From: Coriaria nepalensis
Taxonomy: Eukaryota; Streptophyta; Magnoliopsida; Cucurbitales; Coriariaceae
DNA length: 64,000 nt
Direction: 5' to 3'
Assembly: GCA_027186245.1 (NCBI GenBank)
Contig: CP114487.1
Span: 3,477,501 to 3,541,500, forward strand
Below are positions 1-12,199 of the stretch, in pieces. The position numbers and the translations under genes were made by a program. The notes beneath the pieces are model-generated. The model saw nothing but the letters and a program-made list of their open reading frames with translations, had not been told where the DNA came from and did no database searches. Every line of letters starts with the position of its first letter. Positions within the stretch are counted from its first letter, which is position 1.

Positions 1-530
1 TCCTTCATTCTCTTCACAACAATGGACAAAAATCTCATTTTAGCAAGTTTCTTCACAAACCCATTATGATTAACCAATTCGAGGAGCCATTCAAAAGATT
101 TCTTCAGTTTGCAAGTTTTTTTCAGAAACTCACTCAAAACCCATTTCAGATTTCGCAAAGCACCCGAAACTTATCTCAGTTCTATTTTGCAACTTGCCAA
201 TTGAAGAGGTAATGGCTTGTACTAGATCAAATGTGAAGGAAAGTGATAAGAAAAGGCTGAAGGAAGATACTATGGAGGTTTATTTGAAAGGAAAGTAAAG
301 AGGAAGAGATCAGAGAAGCCTTTTTTGAGTAATCGGGTATGTTACATCAATATTAGGTTTTTTGAATTTTTTTTTTCTTAAAAATTGATTGAACCCGATT
401 CGAAATGTCATTAAAACATGTTTTTGGAGTTATTATATTAATTTTGAAGGAAATTAGTTAGGTTTTACTATCCTAAGAGACATCGAACAGTTTATGTCAA
501 CTGATATGAATTGCTCGAAGACTCGAGGTC
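1..530 (+). repeat. Left inverted arm of the Mutator-like element
   Basis: This arm pairs with the complement of 7870-8480. Shared blocks include AGATCAAATGTGAAG at about 228-242, CTGAAGGAAGATACTAT at about 257-273, a block ending TCAATATTAGG near 350, and TTTTTGGAGTTATTAT at about 421-436. It contains an ATG at 212 that begins the apparent first exon of the DUF1985/Ulp1 gene. The arm therefore covers the leader, exon 1 and part of intron 1, not just a non-coding terminus. Confidence 0.75.
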
Positions 531-2990
531 CCTTTAGATGTCCATCCAGCCATTAAGTGCTATATTTATTTATTTTCTCATGTTAAATTTAGTCATAATA
601 ATCTTATATTTGTGTTTAATTATAGGGTAAAGAAGTTGCAACTAGTCGTGTACTTACATCAATCCGGATCAGATATTTTATCTACAAAACCCTTGTTTCC
701 ATGATATCCAAGCAAGAAATAGTTGATGCTGACATAAATGCAAAACACACCACAAAACAATTGAAGGTGTTTAGGTCTAGTTGTATGGCACATTTCCTGG
801 ATGTGGATCCAAAGCTCAATAACTCTGGCTAATTATTGAATAGTTTCATTGTCTGACAAGCCAAGTGTGAGAAAAAAAATGAGATGTGGTTTTTGGTCAG
901 CAATAAGCCTATGCAGTTCGGTCTAAGAGAGTTTTCTTTAGTGACGGGGTTGAAATGCCACGAGTACTATGAGGAAAAAGCTATCAAACGGTTGGGAAAT
1001 GATGAACACTTGTTAAAAAAATATCTTTATGGGAATAATGTCATAGTTGTAGAGCTAGGAAAGAGGTTTAGAATTTGGAGTAGCAAAGACAATGATATTA
1101 TCAACATGGCTCTTGTCTACTTTGTTAAGGCGGTCATCATGACTAATAAGAGGAATAGTATTATCAAGCTATTTACATTATCCATTGTAGCTAACCTGGC
1201 AAGGTTCAATAAGTACTCTTGGGGTAGAGCTTTTTTTAAAGAAAACTATCAACTCACTTCAAAATGATACAGTAGAGAATGTGGCAATCTGGGTTATTGG
1301 CGAAGAGAAAATATGCATATTGGTGGAGTTTCTGCTTGCTTTATAGGTTAGAATTTCAATGTAACTTTATATTTGTTATGATTGTATTTATGTTTACTTA
1401 TTGCTGATTGAAGTTTAGTTTGTGCTAATTAATTAACCATGCAAGTATGGGCTTATGAATATATTTCTCTTCTTGGATCAAAAGTTAGAAAACGAGTGCA
1501 CAAGAATTTGATCACCAGGATTTTAAATTGGCAGTCTATGGAGTCGCACGTTGTTACTTACAAAAAGTTAAATCATGGATAAAGATAGCAGGGGTAAGTG
1601 TTTTAAATTAATTAATCTCTTTTACTTCATTTCATAAACTCAGAAATAATTAAATTAACTTTGATTTTCTTAATACAGCTCCTCATCTGTGGAATATTAA
1701 AACTTTCTGACGAAGAAGAAGCTCAGACTTATTTGAGGACATTAAAACCATTTACGGATGAGAAAAAGACAGTGATGGTCGTGTTGATGGGAAAGTAGAA
1801 GTCGAAGAACACAAATCTTATGTTGCAAAGGCAGAGGAAGTTTACTTAGAGGAAAAAAAAGTGGGAAATGATAAGAAGATGAATAGTCTTAGTCTCAAAG
1901 GTTTAAAGGAAGTGATAAATGACACTCTCATGCATTTGGAGGAGAGGATGAAAGAAAAGTTTATGAAGATGTTTCAATTCCTTCACAATAGGTTGGGAAG
2001 TATAGAGAAAATATTTAGAGAAATTAGTGGCATGATAAACGAATCCCGTAAACTTAGTGACATACCAATACCACCTGAACCTCATACAGCCAGTCACTCT
2101 TTTCCACCTACTCCCAAACCTCGTACATCCCCTTTAGACCATTATGAGGGAGCAACTCATGATCCTCGGCCATCCCCCTCAGATCTTTCAGACAATAAGT
2201 CGCCACCAACACCCATTGAGTCATTGAGCGATGATATTAGGCTGGCTATTGTGGTTTGGGTCTCTCCGAGTAAATAGACCCACTAAAGAGGAGGGTTTAT
2301 ATCTTGGGACAAGAATTGAAGGCGGACCCACTTCTGGATCCAAATATGTATAACTACATAGTGATTAAATGAAAAAGGAATAAATAAGTAGGTACTTTTT
2401 TTCTATTCACGTTCATTTATGTATGTCATTAAGTACTCTTATGTCCACTTTTCATGACAGGACGCCCTTCATTGAAATGAATAGCAAAAAACATGGTCAT
2501 AAATTATTTAAACTAGAAAGTAATGTAAGTTGTTAATTTGTTTGAAAAGGATTTATAAATTATTCGATAATGATTAATTTTCCTATGTCCTTAACTTATT
2601 GTTTGTTTCCAGCATATAGACGAGTACATGCATCTCCTTCGAAAGAGATAAGCAAAATTCTCCTACGTTCTTTCCCCAAACACCGCATTTGTTGATTGTG
2701 TCTTCCCTCAGTTCATGAAATTTTACTAGAATAACACGTTTAAGAAATTGAGTATGTTGGGGCGGGAAAGACATGAATTTGCAGTCAATTCTCTAATGTG
2801 GTTGGAGAGAAGCCTTGTGGCAGATGTCAATAGATGATTGTAGAGCAACTGTACATGCCATTTAACTACATGAACCAGCACTCAGCGGCTTTGGTCGTTG
2901 ACATATAGACGAGAAAGGTCATTCTAATACACAACCAATCGTTGAACAATAGCTGGCGGGGTAAATTGAGGACATTGCTATAGCCTATGC
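212..2990 (+). pseudogene. DUF1985 / Ulp1-like cysteine protease gene of a transposon, broken
   Basis: Several pieces line up in the order of the plant DUF1985-Ulp1 family. A first exon starts at ATG 212. An exon from about 627 leads through HFLDVDPKL into the DUF1985 block at 884-1267, whose hallmark is FGLREFSLVTGLKC. A following exon starts near 1447 with VWAYEYISLLGS. A lysine- and proline-rich linker lies at 1861-2277. A C48-type Ulp1 segment runs from about 2613 (HIDEYMHLLRKR) to about 2960, with FNYMNQHSAALVVDI at about 2856. In family members the catalytic His is usually followed by Trp; here it is Ser. In-frame stops and frameshifts (for example near 832 and 2650) show it is dead. 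Such genes would encode SUMO-type isopeptidases. Exon boundaries are approximate. Confidence 0.75.
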
Positions 2991-3281
2991 GCAGATGCTC
3001 CAAACATAATAAGGAATGTCCGGCCAAAAAAGAGATTTAAAGTGGGTGTTTTAGCAAATTTTAATTCCAAATTATGCATAATTATGATAATAGAAATAGA
3101 AGAGAAACTTATAGTAATTTCTAAATTCAAAGAGGGGTTTTAATTCAATTATAAAAAAAAATATGTACAAAATAAAAAATAAAAAGAGATAGGAAGTGAC
3201 ACTTAAATGTTTAAGTTTCATCAAAGATAACACTAGTTCATGAAGTTTCATCAAAGAAGACACTTCATTAACCTATATAAA

Positions 3282-3432
3282 CCCCCCCCCCCCACCCTTT
3301 AAGGTAGCGCTCACGGCAAAAAATAGGAGAGGGAAGAGAAAGAGAGGGGCAGATGAGAGAAAGGGAAGAGAGAGGGAAAGGAGAGAGAGAGAAAGAGAGA
3401 GGGGAGGAGAGAAAGGGAAAGGGAGAGAGAAA
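3282..3432. repeat. C12 homopolymer followed by GA-rich simple repeat
   Basis: A run of 12 C (3282-3293) is followed by about 110 bp of almost pure purine sequence (GAGAGAGG and AGAGGGAA variants, about 3315-3432). Two overlapping minus-strand open frames here are low-complexity translations and not genes. Confidence 0.85.
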
Positions 3433-3499
3433 ATAAGTAGAGAAAGTATGATACCCAATCCCACAACTAGCATGAAATCCATTATAAATACAAATCACC

Positions 3500-6400
3500 T
3501 AAAATATAAAAATGGTTTTCAAAATATTTAATACATGTTATGATGTTATTATTACTAGTTATTGTAATGGGTTGATTGCAACGTAATCGAATGACTATCT
3601 TGATGGTATGTGCTATTAGTACGATATGCAATTATTGACTATATGATTGCTCTATTGGTTGATTTATATAATGGTCAAACCAGTTATGAATAATTGCATT
3701 AATGTATTCCACAATATTATTTATATCTTCTCAAATCATGCAGCTATAATCTTATACCCATGTTAGGTAATTAAGAAATACAAGTGGAAGAAAATGAGTA
3801 TTAACTTCTCGAAAGAAGGGTTTAGGCTTAATGAAGAAAGAATTAAAATGTCATACCAACATCTCAACATAAGAGCTGAGACCCAACACACAGAGGATTA
3901 TAAGCTATTGTGAGACATGCCAAGGCATGATAGGACCTTGGGTAAGTTCAAATCGGATCACTCCTCCATCTTCTCATTGGTCACGTGCACAACTAGTGTG
4001 TATACAGAGCCCAAAGAATGAATGAATTAAAGTAAGAAAGTGGGAAAGAAATACAAATGTAATGAATAAGAAAAATGAAATGCATTAGTTATGAAAAACT
4101 CTTTGAAATAATGCATAGTATACATCATTATTTGTAATTGTTTTATGAGCATGTTTGTACTTGCTGAGTGAAAGCTCACATCTTACCCCTTATTTTATAG
4201 ATATAATAGGTAAATGACCAACTTAACCTTCATAATAAACTTCTGAGAAGGTGCGATGTAAGCAAAGGTAGCATGGGTGAACTTCAAATGAAAAGAAAAC
4301 ATTTTATAATAACTACCTTTCTATAATATGTTGTTTTCATTATCACCAAAGGCACATATTTTGCAAACAATACATTTAATAGTAAAATATCATTCTAAAG
4401 TATTATTTTAGTAATATAAACAAAAGTTACACATATTTTACAAGTTATATAAATGGAAATAAGTGAAAGTAACGGTCCAAATAATGTGGATTGTTACAGT
4501 TGGTATCGGAGCATGTCTTGTTACCTCACTCTCCATCACCGCACCATCTCAGCAAGTCCAAGTAAATACTTATAGTCTTTATTCTGATAATTACTCTAGT
4601 TAAAGTATATACTAGAAGATGGAAGAGAATAGTAGCTCATGAACTGTAATTAATTTAATAACATATAGAAAAGGTTTGGAGGCATTATCTCACGATTGAC
4701 CCATAATCGACATGTTTATGAGTTGGGAGTCTAGACATCCCAAGAGCCTTATAGGCACGTGTGTAAAATTACAGCATTTAAGGCCACGAGGTAATCAGTT
4801 TATAATGGACCTCTTATCCTTATAATACCAAATTTTTAAGGTAAGAGGATGTATGCATGGCATTCAACTTTAGTAGAGTCATCTATAAGACAAGTCTATG
4901 ACTTAGAGGAAGATAAATGTCGAATATTCTGGGATGGAGTTCCCATAGGAATCCGAGCACATGCATTTTATTAGGCCCGAGACTATAATCATCTTAGGAT
5001 CGAAATCATATACTTTGAGGAGGATCTAGATAAGGATTCCAAGGATGATGAAAAGATTAAGATGAGAATCCCGAGAAAAGCTTCAACGAGAACCATTAGT
5101 TATGACCCTATGTCATTTAATTTAATTTTCTTCGACCTTAGACTACATATATTAGAGGAAATAAGAATATGAGAATTAGATCCACATGTGCCAACCTAAC
5201 TCTGGAAAAAGGAAATGAGGAACATGATCTAGCAACATTAGTGGCTAAATTATAACAACGTTTAGAAGCTTAGGAGATGGTATGCAAAATCACGATGAAC
5301 GAGATTTTTTTGTTCTAATACACAATAAAAGTTAGATGGAATGATCTTCTATGAGATTTTTTTATGGGGACTACCAAATATAGTATATCACTAATTGAAG
5401 TTAGAAAAGTTTTATTGACCTATGACTGCCAGAAGTACTAATACTTTTGCAATAGATATCTAACTTTATGAACCGGTAAGATATAGTACGGTGAACATAA
5501 GAATATGAATAGATGCATATTAATAGGAAATTTTAGTATGGTAAACTATGAATGAAAGGGTTTGGTTGAAGTTAGAAGTTTTGTGATAATGAAGTACTTG
5601 CTTATGTCTATAAGGATGGTTTATGACTAGTAGAGTGTTAGATGTGATCAGAAATGTTCACAATCAGTAAATAACATTCTATAGTATCATATTTTGAATT
5701 ATTAATGAATCGTTTATTAAGCGTGATTAAATATTAGAAGAAAACTTGAGATTTAAGTAACTTAGTAACGTATAGACTTGGGCTTTAGTCATGATTAATC
5801 TTAACAAATATTAAGGATATATGTTTGGCATATCTCATAATATTAGGTAATATTAATATGATTTTTTTTAGATCTATATAGGAAGTAAGAAGTATTTTGT
5901 TTCAACGATGATATTAATGATATCAAAATTTTGTGGATAAGTAAATTAAATGAAGGACTAATGTTATGTAGAACATATGGGCCTCTAATCATTAGGGTTA
6001 ATATTTCGGTTTAATAAGAATATGAACTTAGGTTTGGAGCATCATTGATTTAATGCAATGAATTTAAGTTACTATTTGGAAGTTATTTGGACATTTATTA
6101 CAAAACATTAGGAAATTATGTAATTATTATCATTCAAGAAAGGAATATACTCATATCTTGAGGTTAGATGTTATAGAAGTATATGTTAATGGATTCGTTA
6201 TTTCATGGTCGTAAGGCAATAATAACCCATAAGTAATTGAGGATTTGTGTTTAAGAATAAATATTCGGTAGTAATATATACATAAGAACTTTTCTAGATT
6301 TTAAGTTTCTAACAAGTACTAGTAGTTAAAGAGTTTAAGTATTCAAGGTCATCTTAACCTATGAGAAATGGAATGGAGATGTTAATGAGGTGGTTAGATG

Positions 6401-7869
6401 TTTCAACAATACTAATTATAGAGATTGATGAATGAATAAGAAAAATGAGCATTTCTTATAAAATAGCAAAATATGCACATTTTTAGTAAGAATATGTATC
6501 TATGTATAGGCATAGAAGAAATGAAAGGTTTCAGAGTTCTGCTTAAGACTCACAGAAATTCAGTAGCACCGTTAATTGTCTTAAGATTTACTGTATGAAC
6601 TCTAATGTATTGCACCTAGCTGATATAGTTTAGGGTAATACACTTAAGGATACACAAGGTTTATCCAAATTTAGTGTCATAGTCACAAAATGGATTATTT
6701 TCTTAATTTATTGGTGATAGCATAATCATCAAAGTTGACCCTTTAGCCAACTATATTAGAGGAAAAGTAAGGTGCATAGGAATTTGATGATAATCTAGAA
6801 GAGAAATATTATATATTTGAGATTTTGAGGATAAAGTTCTTAACTTTAATATCATTTTATCTTTATGACTTTCAAGAAATCACAAACAAAGAAGTCTTAT
6901 AAAGTGGAAATGTAAAATCCACTGGCACAGAAATAATTAGTCATGACATTGTTTCTGTTACAAAGAAGCCAATGGGGAATTGAGCAGACAAAAGAAAAAA
7001 ACACTATTGTGTGAAAATTAAAGACTTATAGGACCAATATTAGTTCCAAGTATGCTTTAGAGTAGCTTGAAGGTTACAAGTGAATAATTTAATTTTACAA
7101 GTTTGATGATTTACTTGGAAACTTGTTTTAAGGCCAAACAAAGGAATTTAGAAAGTTATGGGTGAAATCAGATGACAATAGGGCATATAAGGTAATGCAT
7201 TCAACAAGTCATACTTGCAGCCCTCACCAAGAGTAAAAGAAAATATGAATGAATAGATATGTATAAGCAAAATTATCAAGAGTTAAAGAGGAGTCTTACT
7301 AACTCACCCATTTGTACCATTCTAGTTGGGGTTCATGATTTATAATTATGCATAAAAAATAGGACTAAGAGCAGTCGCGATGCAAGATTGAAAGGTCGTA
7401 ACCCGTGTCAAGATAATTAAATGAACATAAGAAGAATTACCCAACTCGCGATTTAGATTTGATAGCGGTAGAGTTTGACCTACAGTTTTGGTAATACTAT
7501 TCGAGCAAAGCCTGTTTTATGATCTTCTCATATGTAAAGAGGAGTCTCAAGTACATATTCTCTTAAGGGAGCTCGGTATAAAACAAAAATATTGGTTAGA
7601 GTTAATTAGGGACTAGAATTATGAGTCCCTTAACAACTTTACAAAGCAAAGAATCTTGTTGATACTCAAAGCTAAATACCCGACGACACTAATGATACAT
7701 ATTATCTTTATCCATTATAAAGGACTTCTTACTTTATATACTTATATGATCTCTATCTTAATCTTTATAATATATAAGTTTTACTTATATATTAATTTAT
7801 TACATCCCTTATAATATTTAGACTACAAATTTTCTCTAACTATATGAAGCATTTAAATGAAATATTACA
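3500..7869 (+). mobile_element. Very degenerate LTR retrotransposon inside the Mutator-like element
   Basis: GGATTGTTACA (4487-4497), which resembles the 3' end of an LTR, is followed at 4500 by TGGTATCGGAGC. That differs by one base from the usual initiator-Met tRNA primer-binding sequence TGGTATCAGAGC. Downstream, about 4680-5080 reads as fragments resembling a Ty3/gypsy gag (for example LEEDKCRIFWDGVPIGIR near 4900), broken by stops. I could not align a second LTR near 7200-7860, and most of 5300-7800 gives no recognisable protein. The boundaries are therefore guesses. Confidence 0.4.
4487..4512 (+). other. LTR end and initiator-Met tRNA primer-binding site
   Basis: GGATTGTTACA, then GT, then TGGTATCGGAGCA. 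The arrangement (LTR end in CA, short spacer, primer-binding site complementary to the 3' end of initiator-Met tRNA) is standard for plant LTR retrotransposons. One base differs from the consensus. Confidence 0.6.
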
Positions 7870-8480
7870 CATATGAACTTTGAGCCATTAGGCAGTTCAT
7901 GTAAACTTCCCGATGTCTTTGCGGATAATGAAACCTCATTATATTCCTTCAAAATTCATATAATAACTCCAAAAACATATTTAACTGAAATTTCAAACCA
8001 AATTCAATCAATTTACAAGAAAAGAAATATAAAAAAAACCCCTAATATTGAAGTAACATGCCTAATTGCTCGAAAATCCACTTTTCTGACATTGATTTTA
8101 GCGTCGATCTTAGCCTCTTAACTATCCTCTTAGAGGAACCTCCTATAGTATCTTCCTTCAGCATTTTCTCTCTAGTTTTCTTCACATTTGATCTAATACG
8201 AGCTTCTTCAATCGGTGCGAAATAGAGTCTTCAGTTTCAATCACGAAATATAGGCTTCTCAAATGGGTTTCGAGTGGGTTTGTAAAGAAAGTAGGCTTGT
8301 GAATTGAAGATGTTATTTCAATGGTTACGAATTAAAGAGAGGGGAGTTAAGAGATGAGAATGTGCAAAAATGGAGGTTTTTTGGCTGTTGTGTTAGTGAA
8401 GAAGATGAAGAAGGTTGGAAGAAGAATATGAAGAGTTTCTTTCATACATTTTTTTCCATTTGTTTTTTTGGATTCGAACA
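7870..8480 (-). repeat. Right inverted arm of the Mutator-like element
   Basis: Read on the minus strand, this segment follows 1-530 in the same order with small gaps. It begins with a match to the 5' leader near 8290 and ends with the intronic block near 7880. The exon-1 equivalent lacks the ATG of the left arm. A plus-strand open frame at 7873-8121 lies over this arm and is not a gene. Confidence 0.72.
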
Positions 8481-9533
8481 AAATACTATTTGAATGTTTT
8501 TTTTTTTTTTTTTTGTATTTTTGCAGGATGAGGGCCTTTTCATATTTTTGCAGGTTAAGAGCTTTTTAGTAATTTTACATTTTTCTTACCTTAATAATTA
8601 AAGAGAGAACTGCAGGTTATTGCTTTAAAAATCTCTTCTCATAAGACCATTTACCCAAAGTATCCTTATGTTTATTATAAGCAACTATGTCAAATAGCGC
8701 TTAATGAAAATAGATACAAATATAACTAATTTTTGGGAGATTTTCTATCATATTCTCTAAGTGAAAATCTTTATGATAAAGGAAAATTTCAGTAACGTTT
8801 TCGCACCAAATTTGATGTGAAGATAGCACTAAAACTCCTCGAAATAGAATTTAGAGAATACAAATAATAACTCCAGCAAAAACCTTGGATCCAAATCTTG
8901 ACGACGACATCAACAGAAAAAATAATAATTAATTAATATAAAATATTACTGATACCAAAAGTGACTGTTGAAACGGTGCTCAGCCGTAGAATCAAATAAT
9001 ATACACATCAGGTGCCCCAGAAAATATTTTATAGTAATTATAAAGAGTAGTAAGTCTAATTCTAATAAATGCAAGTACGTACCGATATGAAATTTTGTTC
9101 AAATGTCCTATTCGTGATGTATATTAAGAGTTGGAATTAAAAAAAAAATGAATAGATGGGTACTTTTCCGCCATTAAGAAAGTGAGAAAGAAGATATTTG
9201 AAAATTAGGGTAAAAACAAATTATATTAAAATATAAGGACCTCTTCGTAAAGTAATCATAGATGGATGGCTACTTTTCATGGTCATTCAGAACACCCATT
9301 ATTCATTGTCAGCTCTCACACTCTCTCTAAAGGTTTTGCTCTTCTGACTCACTCTCATAAACACTGATTCAGCGCCTAAAAGAGTCTCAGATTTCCCTCT
9401 CCTTCTGTCTCTCTCTCTCTCACATCCGGCATGATCAGAAAAACCCGGAAAAGCTCCACTTGATCGACCTCCAACTTCACTTCAGAGCTAGTTAACAACA
9501 TCGTACCTAATTTTTCTCTAAATTTTAAAAAAT
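8481..9533 (+). promoter_or_regulatory. Upstream region and leader of the DELLA-type gene
   Basis: AT-rich flank without any convincing open frame. It has poly-T tracts near 8500 and a CT microsatellite at about 9406-9421. The last 130 bp before the ATG at 9534 are pyrimidine-rich, as in many plant 5' leaders. I see no clear TATA box, so the transcription start is not assigned. Confidence 0.4.
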
Positions 9534-11117
9534 ATGGGTCCGTACGACTCGGCTGCCGCCTCTTCTGTAAAGGGCTGCGGCAGCTCCTCCCCCGCCGTCT
9601 CCTCTGCCACTAAACCCACCGAGATCGATGGCCTCCTCGCCGACGCCGGCTACAGGGTTCGCTCCTCTGACCTCTGCCACGTTGCTCAACGCCTTGAGCG
9701 GCTCGAGACCGCCATGACGAACTCTCCGTCCGAGATCTCGCAGCTCGCTTCCGACGCCGTTCACTACAATCCCTCCGATATTGGATCCTGGGTTAACTCC
9801 ATTCTCTCCGAGCTGAATCCGAACCCGTGTCTTCCTGATTTTTCGGATCTCATAGCGTTTCCATCTCCAAACGATCCCACGACCCTGGACGGCGCGTGGG
9901 CGGACCACGGTGCTGCTCAGCAGCATCAGAATGTTTCTCAGCATCAGTTAATGGTGGTCACTGCGATGGAAGAAGATTCTGGGATTAGACTGGTCCACAT
10001 GCTGCTGACGTGTGCGGACTCTGTCCGACGTGGCGAGTTAACACTGGCCGGTTCCCTAATTGTTGACATGCAAGGCTTACTGACACGTGTCAACACAAGT
10101 TGCGGAATCGGGAAGGTGGCCGGCTACTTCATCGACGCACTTAGTCGCCGGGTTTTCGCGCCACATGGGATCGGCTCCATTGCAGGCTCGGCTTATGAAA
10201 ACGAGGTTTTGTACCATCACTATTACGAAGCTTGTCCCTACTTAAAATTCGCTCACTTCACGGCCAACCAAGCCATCTTGGAAGCATTCGACGGCCACGA
10301 TTGTGTCCACGTCATTGATTTCAACTTAATGCACGGCTTACAGTGGCCTGCGCTTATCCAAGCTCTAGCACTCCGTCCAAGTGGGCCTCCGTTGCTCCGT
10401 TTAACGGGCATCGGCCCACCGTCCCCCGACGGGCGTGACTCCCTTCGTGAAATTGGACTGCGACTTGCCGAACTGGCCCGGTCCGTTAACGTTCGTTTCT
10501 CTTTTCGGGGTGTGGCGGCTTCCAGGCTAGAAGACGTCAAACCATGGATGCTTCAAGTCAGTCCGAAAGAGGCCATAGCCGTGAACTCGATCATGCAGCT
10601 CCACCGTTTGCTCGGGTCGGATCCAAACCGGAGCTCCGGAGTCGAAGTGGTTCTTGAATGGATACGTGGGTTAAATCCGAAGATCATGACGGTTTTGGAA
10701 CAAGAGGCAGATCATAACCAAGCCGGATTTTTGGACCGGTTCACAGAAGCTCTCTATTACTACTCGACCATGTTCGACTCGCTTGAAGCTTGCTCGCTCC
10801 AGCCGGAGAAAGCCTTGGCGGAGATGTACTTACAGAGGGAGATATGTAACGTGGTGTGCTGCGAGGGCTTGGCTCGAGTGGAGAGGCATGAGCCGCTGGC
10901 TAAGTGGAGGGTTCGGCTCGAAGAAGCTGGGTTTAAACCGCTGCATTTAGGGTCGAATGCGTTTAAGCAAGCCAGCATGCTTTTGACTCTGTTCTCGGCT
11001 GAGGGGTACTCTGTCGAGGAGAATGATGGGTGTTTGACACTCGGCTGGCATAGCCGGTCTCTCATCGCGGCTTCAGCTTGGGAAGCCGCGCCAGATCATG
11101 TTAACAATGTGGTGTAA
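9534..11117 (+). CDS. DELLA-type GRAS transcriptional regulator with DGLLA motif
   Basis: Intact, intronless, 527 aa. DELLA proteins are nuclear repressors of gibberellin responses that are degraded after GA-bound GID1 binds their N-terminus. In this protein the N-terminal motif reads DGLLADAGYRVRSSD (residues 32-46), with Gly in place of the Glu of DELLA. The second GID1-contact motif, VHYNP (76-80), is kept. The GRAS domain follows: leucine-rich region from about 150, VHVIDF (258-263, the VHIID motif), a PFYRE-like region with AVNSIMQLHRLL, the RVER motif (448-451), and a SAW ending near residue 519. Length fits the family (about 500-600 aa). The start is the first ATG after a long leader, and the frame is strongly GC-rich against its AT-rich flanks. 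It belongs to the RGL-like side of the family by overall look, but I cannot place it by tree. Reduced GID1 binding is inference. Confidence 0.93.
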   Translation: MGPYDSAAASSVKGCGSSSPAVSSATKPTEIDGLLADAGYRVRSSDLCHVAQRLERLETAMTNSPSEISQLASDAVHYNPSDIGSWVNSILSELNPNPCLPDFSDLIAFPSPNDPTTLDGAWADHGAAQQHQNVSQHQLMVVTAMEEDSGIRLVHMLLTCADSVRRGELTLAGSLIVDMQGLLTRVNTSCGIGKVAGYFIDALSRRVFAPHGIGSIAGSAYENEVLYHHYYEACPYLKFAHFTANQAILEAFDGHDCVHVIDFNLMHGLQWPALIQALALRPSGPPLLRLTGIGPPSPDGRDSLREIGLRLAELARSVNVRFSFRGVAASRLEDVKPWMLQVSPKEAIAVNSIMQLHRLLGSDPNRSSGVEVVLEWIRGLNPKIMTVLEQEADHNQAGFLDRFTEALYYYSTMFDSLEACSLQPEKALAEMYLQREICNVVCCEGLARVERHEPLAKWRVRLEEAGFKPLHLGSNAFKQASMLLTLFSAEGYSVEENDGCLTLGWHSRSLIAASAWEAAPDHVNNVV

Positions 11118-12199
11118 ATTCAGAAGTCTCATGTTTCTAGTGTTTCTACTCTTTGCACTGTTTTACTTAATGATAGCAGAGATTTGGCTCTGAAGTATTA
11201 TTGCTCTATATTTTTATTATTTTTTTAAAATCTAAATAATTGATTAGAAATGAGGGATGGGACGTTGTGAATTTCTAAGTGCGATTAGGATTGATGATAT
11301 CTTAAGATGGTATTAGTTGGTCATTATGGGAAATTTTCTTTATTTATTTATAAATTTTCTAATCTATGATTATGAAATGTAGGTTAGGCTTAGATAAAAT
11401 AAGTATGAGTTAACATGACGAGTGGGAACGTTGTCGATTTGTCGGGTTTTAGTAAAATAGATTGGCTAACTGATGTTAATGACATCATTTAAGATAAGAG
11501 CAACTTTGAATTAAATATATAAGCAACATCTTGTAACGGGGTGGGATCATCCTAATCAAGAGTCAAGACCCATCCAATATCCTAATCAGTGCCAAGAATA
11601 TCATTATTAAGTTACTAATCGTCGTTTAAGGATATCAAGTAATTTAATGTGGCATTAGGTACATGAGAATCGAGTGACCCTACATCCTTGTAAAATCATG
11701 AAGTATTTGATTGAGCTCGACATTTCTGCTTGTCAAGTTTGAAGTTTGATTTTGATTTTTTCCACGATAGGTATCATTGAAATCAATTCTACTTATGAGC
11801 TAATCGAGTATAAAATAATGATAGCTCTAATACAGTAATAAATGAGCCTGGTAGAAATCACTTTTCAAAACTAGCTCAAATGAGGAGATGACCATACTAT
11901 TATACATACATCATAACAGTCTAATAACTTTTAAATGGCCAATATGTAAAGCAATTAGATCCATGAAACATATCATAACGGGGACCTCTTTAAAAGTAAT
12001 AATGCGAGGAATGGAGGGAAAAAGGAAAATCAAATGGGACCCAACACCGACTCATTTACGGGTCATCTTCCTCTACACAATTTTTAGACATGATTTAGGT
12101 CCCCCTACCCCAATTTTTTTTTTTTCCTCCCAATTAACTTTTTGATTTTTCCACTTCCCCTTTCCATTCAACCAAAAAAACTAACTAAAAAATGGCTAC
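11118..12199. other. Gene-free flank downstream of the DELLA-type gene
   Basis: The first about 120 bp are presumably 3' UTR. The rest is AT-rich with no frame that looks coding; the small open frame at 11888-12145 has no family resemblance. Nothing else seen. Confidence 0.5.

Larger units (their letters stand above)
1..8480 (+). mobile_element. Mutator-like element with long inverted arms carrying a DUF1985/Ulp1 gene (left end outside window)
   Basis: Positions 1-530 and the reverse complement of about 7870-8480 are clearly related, so they are inverted arms around about 7.3 kb. Between them lies a broken gene with a DUF1985 domain and a Ulp1-like protease segment. Plant Mutator-like elements that captured Ulp1-type proteases are known, so I infer that family. 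I see no MURA transposase between the arms, so this copy would be non-autonomous. The interior from about 3500 to 7870 looks like a later retrotransposon insertion. The left terminus is off the window, so no target-site duplication can be checked. The right end may extend somewhat past 8480. Confidence 0.65.

Noticed and set aside
9525..9944. 139-codon minus-strand open frame
   Set aside because: Antisense shadow of the GC-rich DELLA gene start.
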